Positions 32,191 through 39,873 of a DNA stretch of 64,000 nt are shown one piece after another (position 1 is the first letter of the stretch; every line of letters starts with the position of its first letter). The position numbers and the translations under genes are program-made. The DNA is from CAVZTX01 sp963778375 (GTDB taxonomy: Bacteria; Chloroflexota; Ktedonobacteria; Ktedonobacterales; Ktedonobacteraceae): contig CAVZTX010000003.1 of NCBI GenBank assembly GCA_963778375.1, positions 19,433-83,432 of the forward strand. The letters are read 5' to 3'. The notes beneath the pieces were generated by a model. That model ran no database searches. It was not told the origin of the DNA and saw nothing but the letters and a program-made list of their open reading frames with translations.

Positions 32191-33624
32191 CTAGAAGCCA
32201 TCGCCAAGTGCTGAGCGGGCAGCGTAGTAGCCGCACATGCCGTGAACGCCGCCTCCTGGCGGGGTGGAGGATGAGCAGATGTAGATTCCTTTGGCCGGTG
32301 TCGCATAAGGGTAGGGGATAAGTTGCATTGTGGGGCGTGTAAAGAATTGCCAGAGGTCCTGGAGGCCACCGTTGAAATCGCCGCCTATATAGTTGGGGTT
32401 GTAGTGTTCAAGTTCAACGGGATTGAACACATGGCGTGCCAGGATGCGGTCACGGAAGCCAGGGGCGAAGCGTTCGATCTGCGCCTCAATGCGCTCGGTC
32501 ATATCGAATGTCGAGCTATTGGGAACGTGGCAGTACGTCCAGAAGGTTTGCTTTCCCTCGGGCGCTCTTGTTGAATCAAACAGGCTCTGTTGCGCGGTTA
32601 AGACATAGGGTCTTTCAGGATGCTCACCCCTTGAAACCGCGCGTTCGGATGCGGCAATTTCTGGCAAGGTGCCTCCGATATGGATGGTTCCTGCCCGTAG
32701 GCATGCTTTAGCCTTCCACGGTACCGGGCCGTCGAGGGCAAAATCGACTTTGAACACTCCTGGACCATAACGGTAGCGTTGGAGCTGGTGCTGGTAGGAT
32801 TGCGGTAAGCGCGAACCCGCAATGCGCAGCAATTGGTGGGGAGTGAGATCAAACAGGATAGCACGGGCAGAAGGCAGGGAATCTATGGATTTCACTTCCA
32901 CGCCTGTTACAATTTCGCCTCCTAGAGAACGAAGGTAGGATGCCAGGGCATTGACGATCTGTTGGGAACCACTCCTAGGCATTGGCCAGCCAACGGCATG
33001 CCCTAGCATGCCCAGTATCAAGCCGAAGCCTGCGCTTACAATTTGATCGAGAGGGAGCATGGAGTGTGCGGCCATACCCGCGAAGAGGGCACGAGCATGT
33101 TCTCCCTTAAATACGCTTTCCGCAAGACCTTTGGCTGAACGGATAGCTTGCAAGCCAAAGCGAGGAAGGGCAAATGGATGGCGAGGAGGACGCAGCGGAC
33201 CAAGCACGAAATCCAGTATTTTTTCCCAGTTGGCGACAAGTGGCGTCATTAGCTTGCGGTACGCAACAGCATCACGGCCCAGGGTTTCGCCTGTTGCCTC
33301 AATCGAACGTTCGAGGATCGCTGCGGTACCATCATCGAGGGGATGTGCCAGCGGAGCAGAGGGATGAATCCACTCCACACCATGCTCCTCAAGCGGCAAT
33401 GTACGAAAGAAAGGCGATGCAAGCCCCATTGGGTGAATGGCTGAGCATATATCATGCACAAAGCCTGGCAGGGTTAATTCCGCCGAGCGGCTCCCACCGC
33501 CAATGGTCTCTCGAGCTTCGTACACGATCACTGATCGGCCCGCGCGAGCCATAGTGATAGCGGCTGAAAGACCATTGGGACCTGAACCAACCACAATCGC
33601 ATCGTATGCATTACGTGTAGACAT
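32191..33624 (-). CDS. phytoene-desaturase-like FAD-dependent oxidoreductase
   Basis: A 477-residue NAD(P)/FAD-dependent amine-oxidase/CrtI-superfamily protein. The N-terminal dinucleotide-binding motif is VVGSGPNGLSAAITMARAG (residues about 11-29), followed by YEARETIGGGSRS. The C-terminus has GIYICSSSTPPGGGVHGMCG, the usual FAD-binding end of CrtI-like proteins. Homologues are often annotated as phytoene dehydrogenase, but no carotenoid genes are nearby, so the substrate is open. It is followed upstream on the same strand, after 17 bp, by the uncharacterised gene at 33642-34397, and the two are probably co-transcribed. Confidence 0.85.
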   Translation of the reverse strand: MSTRNAYDAIVVGSGPNGLSAAITMARAGRSVIVYEARETIGGGSRSAELTLPGFVHDICSAIHPMGLASPFFRTLPLEEHGVEWIHPSAPLAHPLDDGTAAILERSIEATGETLGRDAVAYRKLMTPLVANWEKILDFVLGPLRPPRHPFALPRFGLQAIRSAKGLAESVFKGEHARALFAGMAAHSMLPLDQIVSAGFGLILGMLGHAVGWPMPRSGSQQIVNALASYLRSLGGEIVTGVEVKSIDSLPSARAILFDLTPHQLLRIAGSRLPQSYQHQLQRYRYGPGVFKVDFALDGPVPWKAKACLRAGTIHIGGTLPEIAASERAVSRGEHPERPYVLTAQQSLFDSTRAPEGKQTFWTYCHVPNSSTFDMTERIEAQIERFAPGFRDRILARHVFNPVELEHYNPNYIGGDFNGGLQDLWQFFTRPTMQLIPYPYATPAKGIYICSSSTPPGGGVHGMCGYYAARSALGDGF

Positions 33625-33641
33625 GCAAGCGCCAGTTTCTA

Positions 33642-34397
33642 CTAGCTCCTGCGCCGGACTCCCCTACCTACCCAGCGCACCGGAGCAGACACCTTATAGA
33701 TTGTAGTGCGGATTGCAGAATTTAGCCAGACGTTCCAGAACTGCGACCATTGCATTTTGGGATCAATGCAGACGATTTGGGTTTCTACCGGCTCGTTCAC
33801 GCCAAATTGATCCCCTAGTGCAGTAAGCGTCTGCTGCCAGAATTTGTCCTCTTGTTTCGATGCTCCAAGAAAACGAAAACCAAATTCGTAGACCGGATCG
33901 AAGGCTCGTATAAGCATCGAAACCTGTGCAACTGTCGTGTCATCCTCTTTATGCGCACTGAAGGTAATCCAGCCAGCGAAGACATGGCCTGGAGGGGTCA
34001 TGAACGTGAAGGACTCTTCATCAGCGTAGAGTACGAGCACACCGGTGGAGAGAGGTATATTGCCAGGGATCGACATATTGATGAGGCCGACTTCGCCAGG
34101 TGCAATACCAGTCAAGGGAGCATAAAAACGATTTTTCTTGGGCCAGAAGCTCGAAAATTTTTCTTTCCACGTTCTGACAACTTCAGCCGGTGCTACATCT
34201 GCACTTTTGAGCTGAATGCGGTAGATTTTTTGCCACATTTGACCGAAGCCCTGGAGAGGGCTGAGGCCCTGGCGTCCTTCTACGTTCAGGTTTAAAGCAC
34301 CGGTGGGGACTTGTGTCACTTTGAATGTCGCAACCTGTGCCCAATAGGTAGCATCACGAGGCTGCTTATCTTCAGGGATGTTCGATGAAGTAGTCAT
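33642..34397 (-). CDS. uncharacterised protein, co-transcribed with FAD oxidoreductase
   Basis: I take ATG 34397 (MTTSSNIPEDKQP), preceded by AGGAGG about ten bases upstream; the open frame extends to 34460 but without a ribosome site. The 251 residues have no signal peptide or clear TM helix. The sequence is rich in aromatic residues (WQKIYRIQLKSADV, SFWPKKNRFYAPL, PPGHVFAGWITFSAH) and resembles START/SRPBCC-like lipid-binding folds, but I do not recognise a named family with certainty. The spacing of 17 bp to the downstream FAD enzyme suggests a common function, perhaps substrate presentation. Confidence 0.7.
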   Translation of the reverse strand: MTTSSNIPEDKQPRDATYWAQVATFKVTQVPTGALNLNVEGRQGLSPLQGFGQMWQKIYRIQLKSADVAPAEVVRTWKEKFSSFWPKKNRFYAPLTGIAPGEVGLINMSIPGNIPLSTGVLVLYADEESFTFMTPPGHVFAGWITFSAHKEDDTTVAQVSMLIRAFDPVYEFGFRFLGASKQEDKFWQQTLTALGDQFGVNEPVETQIVCIDPKMQWSQFWNVWLNSAIRTTIYKVSAPVRWVGRGVRRRS

Positions 34398-34449
34398 GGT
34401 ATATTTTCCTCCTGTTGAAGCAAATTCAATCAGTGGCAAGCGGGAACCT

Positions 34450-34468
34450 GGCACCCGCAAGGGGTGCC
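34450..34468. repeat. GC-rich hairpin with CCCGCAAGGGG core
   Basis: GGCACCC (34450-34456) and GGGTGCC (34462-34468) form a 7-bp perfect stem with a five-base loop. The inner word CCCGCAAGGGG recurs at 20418-20428. It lies downstream of the first STAS gene on the minus strand but lacks a T-tract, so it looks more like a dispersed palindromic repeat than a terminator. Confidence 0.5.
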
Positions 34469-34505
34469 GCTACATTTCCTAGATCAAATGAGACTTGACG
34501 TAGCA

Positions 34506-34856
34506 TTACGATGCGGCCAGAGCCTGATCCTCTCTATCATAAATCTTAATTGCATCGCTCAGACGGGTTATTTCAAAGATGTGTTGATAGTGCTCGCTCA
34601 GCCCGTAGGATAGCAGGCGCTGTTTTTGTCGATTGACACGAATCAATAGGGTGACCAGTAAACCGATCCCACTACTGTTCATGTACTCCAAGCCGCTAAA
34701 GTTCAAAATGATGGTGCGGGTGGTAGGAGTACTGGCCTCTGTGTATGCTTGCATGAGTACATTTTCGGCAAAAGCCGAGACCTCTCCCTGGATATCAATG
34801 ATGCTTGTTGTAGTATTTATGCGACGGACGTTCATCACAACATTGGCTTGTGGCAT
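34506..34856 (-). CDS. STAS-domain anti-sigma factor antagonist
   Basis: A 116-residue SpoIIAA/RsbV-like protein that would release a sigma factor by binding the anti-sigma kinase when dephosphorylated. The single domain contains IILNFSGLEYMNSSGIGLLV, with the phosphorylatable serine in the NSSG motif. It is paralogous to the STAS protein at 34991-35353 (shared NSxGIxL, RQKQRLL/KAKQRLL and GLSEHY/GLSDHY words). AAGGAG precedes ATG 34856, and a 9-bp inverted repeat lies immediately upstream. It is probably the last gene of the partner-switching cluster, though the 134-bp gap and inverted repeat allow separate control. Confidence 0.88.
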   Translation of the reverse strand: MPQANVVMNVRRINTTTSIIDIQGEVSAFAENVLMQAYTEASTPTTRTIILNFSGLEYMNSSGIGLLVTLLIRVNRQKQRLLSYGLSEHYQHIFEITRLSDAIKIYDREDQALAAS

Positions 34857-34868
34857 ACGATATCTCCT

Positions 34869-34898
34869 TTTGTTGACGCAATGATAGATGTCAACAAA
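34869..34898. promoter_or_regulatory. 9-bp inverted repeat before the STAS gene
   Basis: TTTGTTGAC (34869-34877) and GTCAACAAA (34890-34898) are perfect inverted copies with a 12-bp spacer. On the minus strand the second arm ends directly at the AAGGAG ribosome site of the STAS gene. It could be an operator or an mRNA hairpin that controls access to the ribosome site. Confidence 0.55.
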
Positions 34899-34913
34899 CT
34901 AATCCGAGCGGAT

Positions 34914-34934
34914 ATCCTTCGCTTCGCTCAGGAT
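34914..34934. repeat. small ATCCT/AGGAT palindromic repeat
   Basis: ATCCT (34914-34918) and AGGAT (34930-34934) enclose TCGCTTCGCTC. Similar words with CTTCGCTTCGCTCAGGAT are common as dispersed intergenic palindromes in many bacterial genomes. Only one copy is seen in this window. Confidence 0.4.
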
Positions 34935-34990
34935 GACAGGCATCTTCTTCGATTGGATGAAGTTTGACACTGCATTTCAGTTTGTAAGAA

Positions 34991-35353
34991 TTACGAGATG
35001 GTTGTGGAGCCTTCGGATAAGGCGCTAGCTTCGTCGGGATAGACGCTCATAAAGTCAACGAGACGCGTGATCTGGAAGATCTCGACGTAGTGGTCACTCA
35101 AGCCGCAAGCTAAGAGACGTTGTTTGGCTTTACGCGCTCGTGCAAGCAGGCTTACGATGAGAGCGATACCGGTACTGTTGATGTAATTTACGTCACTAAA
35201 ATTGAGCATAATCACATCGGTTCCACGGCTCTCGGCTTCGGCGTAGGCAGTGTTGAGCACATCCTCGGCGAAAGCGTCGATTTCTCCGTGTAGATCAACG
35301 ATGGCAACACGCGGTTGGTAGCGCACACTTGCTTCAAGACTTTTAGCTGGCAT
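34991..35353 (-). CDS. STAS-domain anti-sigma factor antagonist, second copy
   Basis: A 120-residue RsbV/SpoIIAA-like protein with VIMLNFSDVNYINSTGIALI, carrying the serine-threonine phosphoacceptor region NSTG. Its start (ATG 35353) overlaps the end of the SpoIIE-HATPase gene by 11 bp, so translation is coupled and the two products should be made together. It is the most likely direct substrate of the phosphatase and kinase domains encoded just upstream. It differs from the first STAS protein in the NSTG versus NSSG site, consistent with two parallel outputs. Confidence 0.88.
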   Translation of the reverse strand: MPAKSLEASVRYQPRVAIVDLHGEIDAFAEDVLNTAYAEAESRGTDVIMLNFSDVNYINSTGIALIVSLLARARKAKQRLLACGLSDHYVEIFQITRLVDFMSVYPDEASALSEGSTTIS

Positions 35354-37004
35354 GGTTTACTCCTTCCAAATGCATAATCAACTCAACTGTGTGATGGGTT
35401 TCATCACTCGTGACACGCATGTCATCTACCAGATTCTTGATCAGGAACAGGCCCCACCCACGTGGTGTCTGTAATTCAGCCAGTTTGGCCTCCAAATCGG
35501 GCGCTTCCGGTTCCGGGATTGGTTGGTTGCCGCCATGGTCGGTGATCCGCACCACCAGGACGTCCTTATTTGTCAGTACCTGGATAGAAACAGGCTTATC
35601 GGGCTGATAGTGATTGCCATGCTCCATACCATTCATTGTGGCCTCAGCTACTGCTGTTTTGAGCCGCTCAAGTCGGCTATCAGGCAGATTGAGGTTCTGG
35701 ATAGATTCAGCGACTAGCTGTAGGGCCTGACGCTCGTTGCCAGGTTCGCTAGGTAAGGTCCACTCACCGAGAACTTGCCAGTTGTCATTAGACATGCGAT
35801 CTGATTCCATTGGGAAGCGGGTCGTAATTTCGCCGAAACCGTAGCCCTCCGAACGCTGCAAGGTCACCAGGGTGACGTCATCTTCCTGCTCCCAGTCTGG
35901 ACCGGTGAATGATGCCAGTTCGCGTAACAGGAAATCGATTAGCGTCAAGTTCTCAATTTTCTCCCCCAGCAACTTTATCAGACGTGGGAAGCTGAACATA
36001 TTGCGCTTCAAGTCATGAGCCTCAACGATGCCATCACTATAGAAAAGAATGCTTTCTCCGTGTGACAATGAAATCTCCTTTTCTTCGTAGTGCATACCAG
36101 GCATCAAGCCAAGGGGCATTCCAGTAGCACGTAGTTCGCTGACATGATCTTTATGCCGCAGGTAGGGCAGATCATGACCAGCGTTAGCGTAACGCAGCAG
36201 GCCACTAGCCGGATAGAGGATGGCGTAGAGGCAGGTAACGAACATCTTCGGTGGAATGTCAGGATAGAGCAAATCATTCGTTTGCTCTAAGACTTTGCCA
36301 GGGGAGACTTCTCCCTGGGCGGCGGCACGAAGTATGCTGCGAGTTGTAGCCATCACCAGGGCGGCCGGTACGCCTTTATCGGTCACATCTCCAATTACGA
36401 TGCCAAGACGCCCATCATCAAAGTAGAGGAAGTCGTAGAAGTCACCGCCGACGGCTCTGGCAGGCTGGTAATACGCTGCCAATTGCCATCCTGGCAGTGC
36501 AGGCAGGTCTTTGGGCAAAAGTGTTTGCTGGATCAGGCGTGCGACATGTAATTCCTGCTCTATGCGTTCGCGCTCACGCGCCTGCATGCGCTGCTCACGC
36601 ACAAGTTGAGCGACGCGTACAGCGGGGGCAGCCTGGGTAGCGAGTGTGTTGAGCAGTCCACGGTCATCTGTGGAATAATCCTGTTCGCTGCGGCGCGGTC
36701 CAAGATTGAGGAGGCCAACCAGTTCACCCTGGCTGACAAGCGGAATGGCCATCTGCACACCCGCCTCCCTCAAGGCACGCAATGCAGGCGAATCCAGGTT
36801 AAGCTTGTCGATCTCTACTGCACCGGGGGCACTGAGAAAATATGCCACAATGGGATCATTGGGTGCAATATCAATCGGCGGAGAAATCAACTGTTGGGGT
36901 TGACTCGCGCTAAGCGTCCGTAACACCTGGGACTCTCGCTTGATCCCTCCTGGCCGCGCTTGCCGGAAGCGTTGCAGTATTGTAGCCATATCACGTAACT
37001 CCAT
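35343..37004 (-). CDS. GAF/SpoIIE phosphatase fused to RsbW-like HATPase
   Basis: A 553-residue partner-switching hub. Residues about 30-140 form a GAF-like sensor (AIPLVSQGELVGLLNLG). A helical linker (REQRMQARERERIEQELHVA) leads to the SpoIIE/PP2C domain (residues about 165-380) with GGDFYDF, GIVIGDVTDKGVPAAL and EQEDDVTLV, whose aspartates bind metal. The C-terminal HATPase_c_2 domain (about 410-545) has the N-box AVAEATMNGMEHGNHY and the G-box TPRGWGLFLIKNLVDD. One chain thus carries the dephosphorylating (RsbU-like) and phosphorylating (RsbW-like) activities for STAS partners. ATG 37004 is used, but ATG 36989 is possible. It is probably driven by the repeat-containing promoter at 37082-37126. 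Confidence 0.9.
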   Translation of the reverse strand: MELRDMATILQRFRQARPGGIKRESQVLRTLSASQPQQLISPPIDIAPNDPIVAYFLSAPGAVEIDKLNLDSPALRALREAGVQMAIPLVSQGELVGLLNLGPRRSEQDYSTDDRGLLNTLATQAAPAVRVAQLVREQRMQARERERIEQELHVARLIQQTLLPKDLPALPGWQLAAYYQPARAVGGDFYDFLYFDDGRLGIVIGDVTDKGVPAALVMATTRSILRAAAQGEVSPGKVLEQTNDLLYPDIPPKMFVTCLYAILYPASGLLRYANAGHDLPYLRHKDHVSELRATGMPLGLMPGMHYEEKEISLSHGESILFYSDGIVEAHDLKRNMFSFPRLIKLLGEKIENLTLIDFLLRELASFTGPDWEQEDDVTLVTLQRSEGYGFGEITTRFPMESDRMSNDNWQVLGEWTLPSEPGNERQALQLVAESIQNLNLPDSRLERLKTAVAEATMNGMEHGNHYQPDKPVSIQVLTNKDVLVVRITDHGGNQPIPEPEAPDLEAKLAELQTPRGWGLFLIKNLVDDMRVTSDETHHTVELIMHLEGVNHAS

Positions 37005-37081
37005 TGTACTCGGTGTTCATCTCTTTCTTTGCGGTGCACTTTTGCTCGCAGGTGTGAGATGTTTCTTCGTCTCTGTATACT

Positions 37082-37126
37082 ATTGTACTTATCGTCCGTC
37101 CCCTAATCGTTACGAAAACGTTACGA
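37082..37126 (-). promoter_or_regulatory. composite promoter with 11-bp-period direct repeats (copy A)
   Basis: Read on the plus strand, ATTGTA (37082-37087) is the complement of a -10 TACAAT. After 17 bp (37088-37104) comes AATCGTTACG, and two CGTTACGA words follow at 37108-37115 and 37119-37126, with an 11-bp period. GTCCC at 37098-37102 is also shared with copy B. The same elements with identical spacing occur at 55125-55169, and in both places the -10 lies 78 bp from the start codon. Direct repeats on an 11-bp period over the -35 region are typical of OmpR/PhoB- and SARP-type activators. Confidence 0.7.
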
Positions 37127-37159
37127 AAAGGGATTTTTGTGTTTTCTGGCCTATTTTCA

Positions 37160-37660
37160 GTAGTTAGCCGGATTTTGTTGTTGCCAAATGCGGTTGGATT
37201 TTCATTATACTCGACGATGCGGTTTTGTGTATACGGTTTAGTTTCTGCGTTGTTTTGAACATTGTCCGGTTGGTTTGGGACTTGGGACATCGGGGACATG
37301 ATTTTTTCATTTTATGAATATTACCTGGTTGGTTTGGGACATTGGGACATTTGTGGGATGGATTCGATGTTTTCTTTGTTTTGAATAGCGTTTGCCTGCT
37401 TCGGGACATCGGGATATTCGATTTTCATTTTGCCTCTTTTGAGACGCGATAAATTGGGCTCTCCACATGACGGTTGAGGTTCGGGACATTTGATTGGCAG
37501 GGAACATTGGGACATTTGCGATTTGAGGACGATTTTTCATTAGCTTGAATACCGCCTAGTTGGTTCGGGACATGAGGATTGCGATATTTTGATTTTGGGT
37601 TGGAGGTCAGCCAGGGGTGAAGGATTGTGAAGGGGAGTTGGGACATGGGACATTTCCTTT
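37160..37660. repeat. degenerate GGGACAT repeat array in a 757-bp non-coding region
   Basis: The gap 37005-37761 contains no convincing gene. The word GGGACAT occurs at 37284, 37293, 37336, 37344, 37403, 37483, 37509, 37567, 37640 and 37647. Pairs lie 7, 8 or 9 bp apart, and the groups are set in degenerate units of roughly 60 bp that also share TTTTCATTTT, TTTGAATA and GGTTGGTTTGGGACAT. Minus-strand frames over it give Pro/Asn/Gln-rich repeats without start signals and look like by-products. The array lies upstream of the SpoIIE-STAS operon and downstream of the MFS gene. Confidence 0.75.
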
Positions 37661-37761
37661 GGTCTGTGGTCGGACATTCAGTTCGGACGGAGTTGGTGGG
37701 CTAGGGAGCAGAGATGGTTGCTCCTACTTATATAAAAGTATACTATAAAGCAAGCGGACTG

Positions 37762-39009
37762 TCAATCGGACTGGCGCAGTCCCCTGATCGACGGAGAAGC
37801 CAAGCACATTGCCCCCATCACCAGGCAGAGCAGCACTGCTGTACCAAATGCAAACGGCACACCGAGCGTTCCCAATAGCACACCGCCGAGTATACCGCCA
37901 AGCGGATAGCCTGCTACATTCAGCGCTCCGCGAGCACCGAATATTTGTCCGCGATCTTGTTCAGGAACTAGACGTTGCGTGATCGATTGTTCCACCACGT
38001 AATAGGGCGCGGACATCAGTCCTACCAAGGCCACTACGAGGAGAGCAAGGGAGAATGTATGAACAACGATCAGAGGCGCAAGCGCCAGACCACTGAACAA
38101 AACAATCATGGCAAGCGTGATGCCCTTGTGTTGACTGCGCGTCCAGCGTTGACTGATCAAGGTCAGGGCTAGCAGCGCACCTATACTGTTCGCGGTCATG
38201 AGTAGACCATAGCCAGCCGAACCTGAGCCAAGCGTCTTCTGACTGTACACCGGAATGGCAATCTCGGTTAATCCTTGTATGAAGAGGAAGAGCAGTGTCA
38301 GCATGGAGAGCAAAAGCACGAGTTTCATGCGAAAAAGGGTGCCGAAACCGAGCAGATTTCTGGAGCGTTTGCCGTCCCGGGCGTATTCACCATTGGCGCG
38401 TTGAATACGAGGGAGCGCCAGCACCATTGCACCCATTAACAAAAAGGTCAAGGCATCAATGAGAAGCACGATGGGCGCTCGCAGGAAAATGATCAGAAAG
38501 CCCGCAATGGCTGGACCTATCAATGTGGAGAAATCCCAACTGATCGCGGAGAGTGCATTGGCCCGTTCAAGTTCCTCGTCAGGGACCAGCCTGGGAATGA
38601 TAATTTTCAAGCCAACTTCAGTCGCAGGTGAAAGCATGCCAGCACCGAGGGCAAGCGCATAGACCATCCAGAGCTGTAACGCGCCGAACAGGTACAAGAG
38701 GGGAATTGCAGCAATGATGCAAGCGCGGCCAAAGTTATCCACTGCCATAACCAGGCGGGGCTGATAACGATCTAACAAGATGCCCACCAGTGGGCTGGCA
38801 ACGACCGCCGGAAGCTGGAAGCAGAGTACAACCAGGCCAATTGCGATGCCCGACCTCGTTAATTGCAGCACGAACCAGATAAGGGCCACCGTTGTGAGGG
38901 CGTCGCCTACGCGTGAAAACATCAATCCCAACCATAAACGCAGGAATGCGGGGCGATAGAGGGGCGAACGGACACGTTCTTGCGCGTAAGGTAGCTTGCT
39001 CAAGGTCAA
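37762..39009 (-). CDS. MFS_3-type exporter
   Basis: A 415-residue, 12-TM major facilitator resembling the EntS/MFS_3 group. The N-terminal segment is YRPAFLRLWLGLMFSRVGDALTTVALIWFVLQ. Motif A is GILLDRYQPRLVMAVDNFGRA, and the middle loop is RIQRANGEYARDGKRSR between helices 6 and 7. The C-terminal half has VVEQSITQRLVPEQDRGQIFG, a typical internal motif. ATG 39009 follows AAGGAG. It is divergent from the SRPBCC gene, with a GGTCA-TT-TGACC palindrome between them. Substrate unknown. Confidence 0.88.
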   Translation of the reverse strand: MTLSKLPYAQERVRSPLYRPAFLRLWLGLMFSRVGDALTTVALIWFVLQLTRSGIAIGLVVLCFQLPAVVASPLVGILLDRYQPRLVMAVDNFGRACIIAAIPLLYLFGALQLWMVYALALGAGMLSPATEVGLKIIIPRLVPDEELERANALSAISWDFSTLIGPAIAGFLIIFLRAPIVLLIDALTFLLMGAMVLALPRIQRANGEYARDGKRSRNLLGFGTLFRMKLVLLLSMLTLLFLFIQGLTEIAIPVYSQKTLGSGSAGYGLLMTANSIGALLALTLISQRWTRSQHKGITLAMIVLFSGLALAPLIVVHTFSLALLVVALVGLMSAPYYVVEQSITQRLVPEQDRGQIFGARGALNVAGYPLGGILGGVLLGTLGVPFAFGTAVLLCLVMGAMCLASPSIRGLRQSD

Positions 39010-39027
39010 TCTCCTTCAGGTTTGATT

Positions 39028-39039
39028 GGTCATTTGACC
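39028..39039. promoter_or_regulatory. GGTCATTTGACC palindrome between divergent genes
   Basis: A perfect 5+2+5 palindrome lies 19 bp before the MFS start and in the shared upstream region of the SRPBCC gene. Its position near both promoters makes it a candidate operator. No regulator gene lies next to it. Confidence 0.4.
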
Positions 39040-39156
39040 GTTACACAGTACGATGAGTGCAGCCAGATAGCACTTTCACTACTTATTATAATTCTGTTGA
39101 CCCTACTCTTTCTTTAGTGCTTCGTTCTTTTGACAGAAGAGGAAAGGGAAATACAG

Positions 39157-39645
39157 ATGAGACAAATCGAGGTGAAGGCGGCAGCTATTCTGAATGCGCG
39201 ACCAGAAGACGTTTACGCGACGATCGCTGATTACCGTGATGGGCACCCTAAAATACTCCCGAAGAAGAGCCTATATGATCTACAAGTCGAGCAAGGAGGC
39301 TATGGCGCTGGCACCATTCATCGCTTCAAAGCACGCATTCTTGGAGTCGAGCAGTCCTTTTACCAGCGTGTGAGCGAGCCAGAACCAGGCAAGGTATTGG
39401 TCGAGCAAGATATCGATTCCGTCCAAAATGTTATCACTACCTTTAAAGTGACTCCTCTAGAACAGGGGCAGAAGTCTTACGTCGAGATTTCCACGACGAT
39501 GAACATGAGTACTGGTTTACGAGGCTTTGTTGAACGCATCGTTGTTTCACTCGCCAATCCTCGGATATATCGTAAGGAGCTTAAGCTGCTTGAGACTATT
39601 GCTCAACAGAGAGAAAATACTCTTGCTGAGTCGCATCAGCACTAA
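39157..39645 (+). CDS. SRPBCC/polyketide-cyclase-like protein
   Basis: A 162-residue protein starting at ATG 39157 (MRQIEVKAAAILNARPEDV), chosen over TTG 39130 because AGGAAAGGG lies 8 bp before it. The opening strand with ARPEDVYATIADYRDGHP, the central YGAGTIHRFKARILG and the long C-terminal helix (GLRGFVERIVVSLANPRIYRKEL) fit the START/SRPBCC fold, which binds small hydrophobic ligands. There is no signal peptide. A TATAAT near 39085 may be its -10. It stands alone, and its ligand is unknown. Confidence 0.78.
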   Translation: MRQIEVKAAAILNARPEDVYATIADYRDGHPKILPKKSLYDLQVEQGGYGAGTIHRFKARILGVEQSFYQRVSEPEPGKVLVEQDIDSVQNVITTFKVTPLEQGQKSYVEISTTMNMSTGLRGFVERIVVSLANPRIYRKELKLLETIAQQRENTLAESHQH

Positions 39646-39820
39646 GGCGTCTCATACAAATAGCATGATCAACAGAAGCCCTGTGTTTTGCACGCTGCAC
39701 GTTCAATTGTACAAGGAAGGTCAGGTTATTTCAGCGAAGCCCTAAGGAAAGAAGAAGGATATATCATCAGTTGCACAATCGTCTCATAGGCATAGCCCAT
39801 ATCCTCAAACGTCCCGTTAC

Positions 39821-39862
39821 AAACAAAAAACGCCAGGACGCAAGTACACTCCTCGCATCCTG
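39821..39862 (-). terminator. Rho-independent terminator of the multicopper oxidase
   Basis: On the minus strand CAGGATGC pairs with GCGTCCTG (plus positions 39855-39862 and 39834-39841; one G-U pair) around a 13-base loop. It is followed by a TTTTTTG-TTT run (complement of 39821-39830). It begins 12 bp after the stop of the oxidase. Confidence 0.7.
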
Positions 39863-39873
39863 ACGTCCTATCC

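Noticed and set aside
32100..32369. Frame bridging the regulator and FAD enzyme ends
   Set aside because: It crosses two convergent real genes and has no family resemblance.
33059..33367. Plus-strand frames across the FAD oxidoreductase
   Set aside because: Shadows of a strongly supported minus-strand gene with FAD motifs; no ribosome sites.
37164..37646. Overlapping minus-strand frames encoding Pro/Asn/Gln-rich repeats
   Set aside because: No ribosome sites, three frames equally open, and composition follows the GGGACAT DNA repeat; treated as by-products of the repeat array.
37284..37653. CRISPR array
   Set aside because: Repeat words are only 7 bases, unit lengths vary and spacers are not unique segments of constant size; no cas genes.
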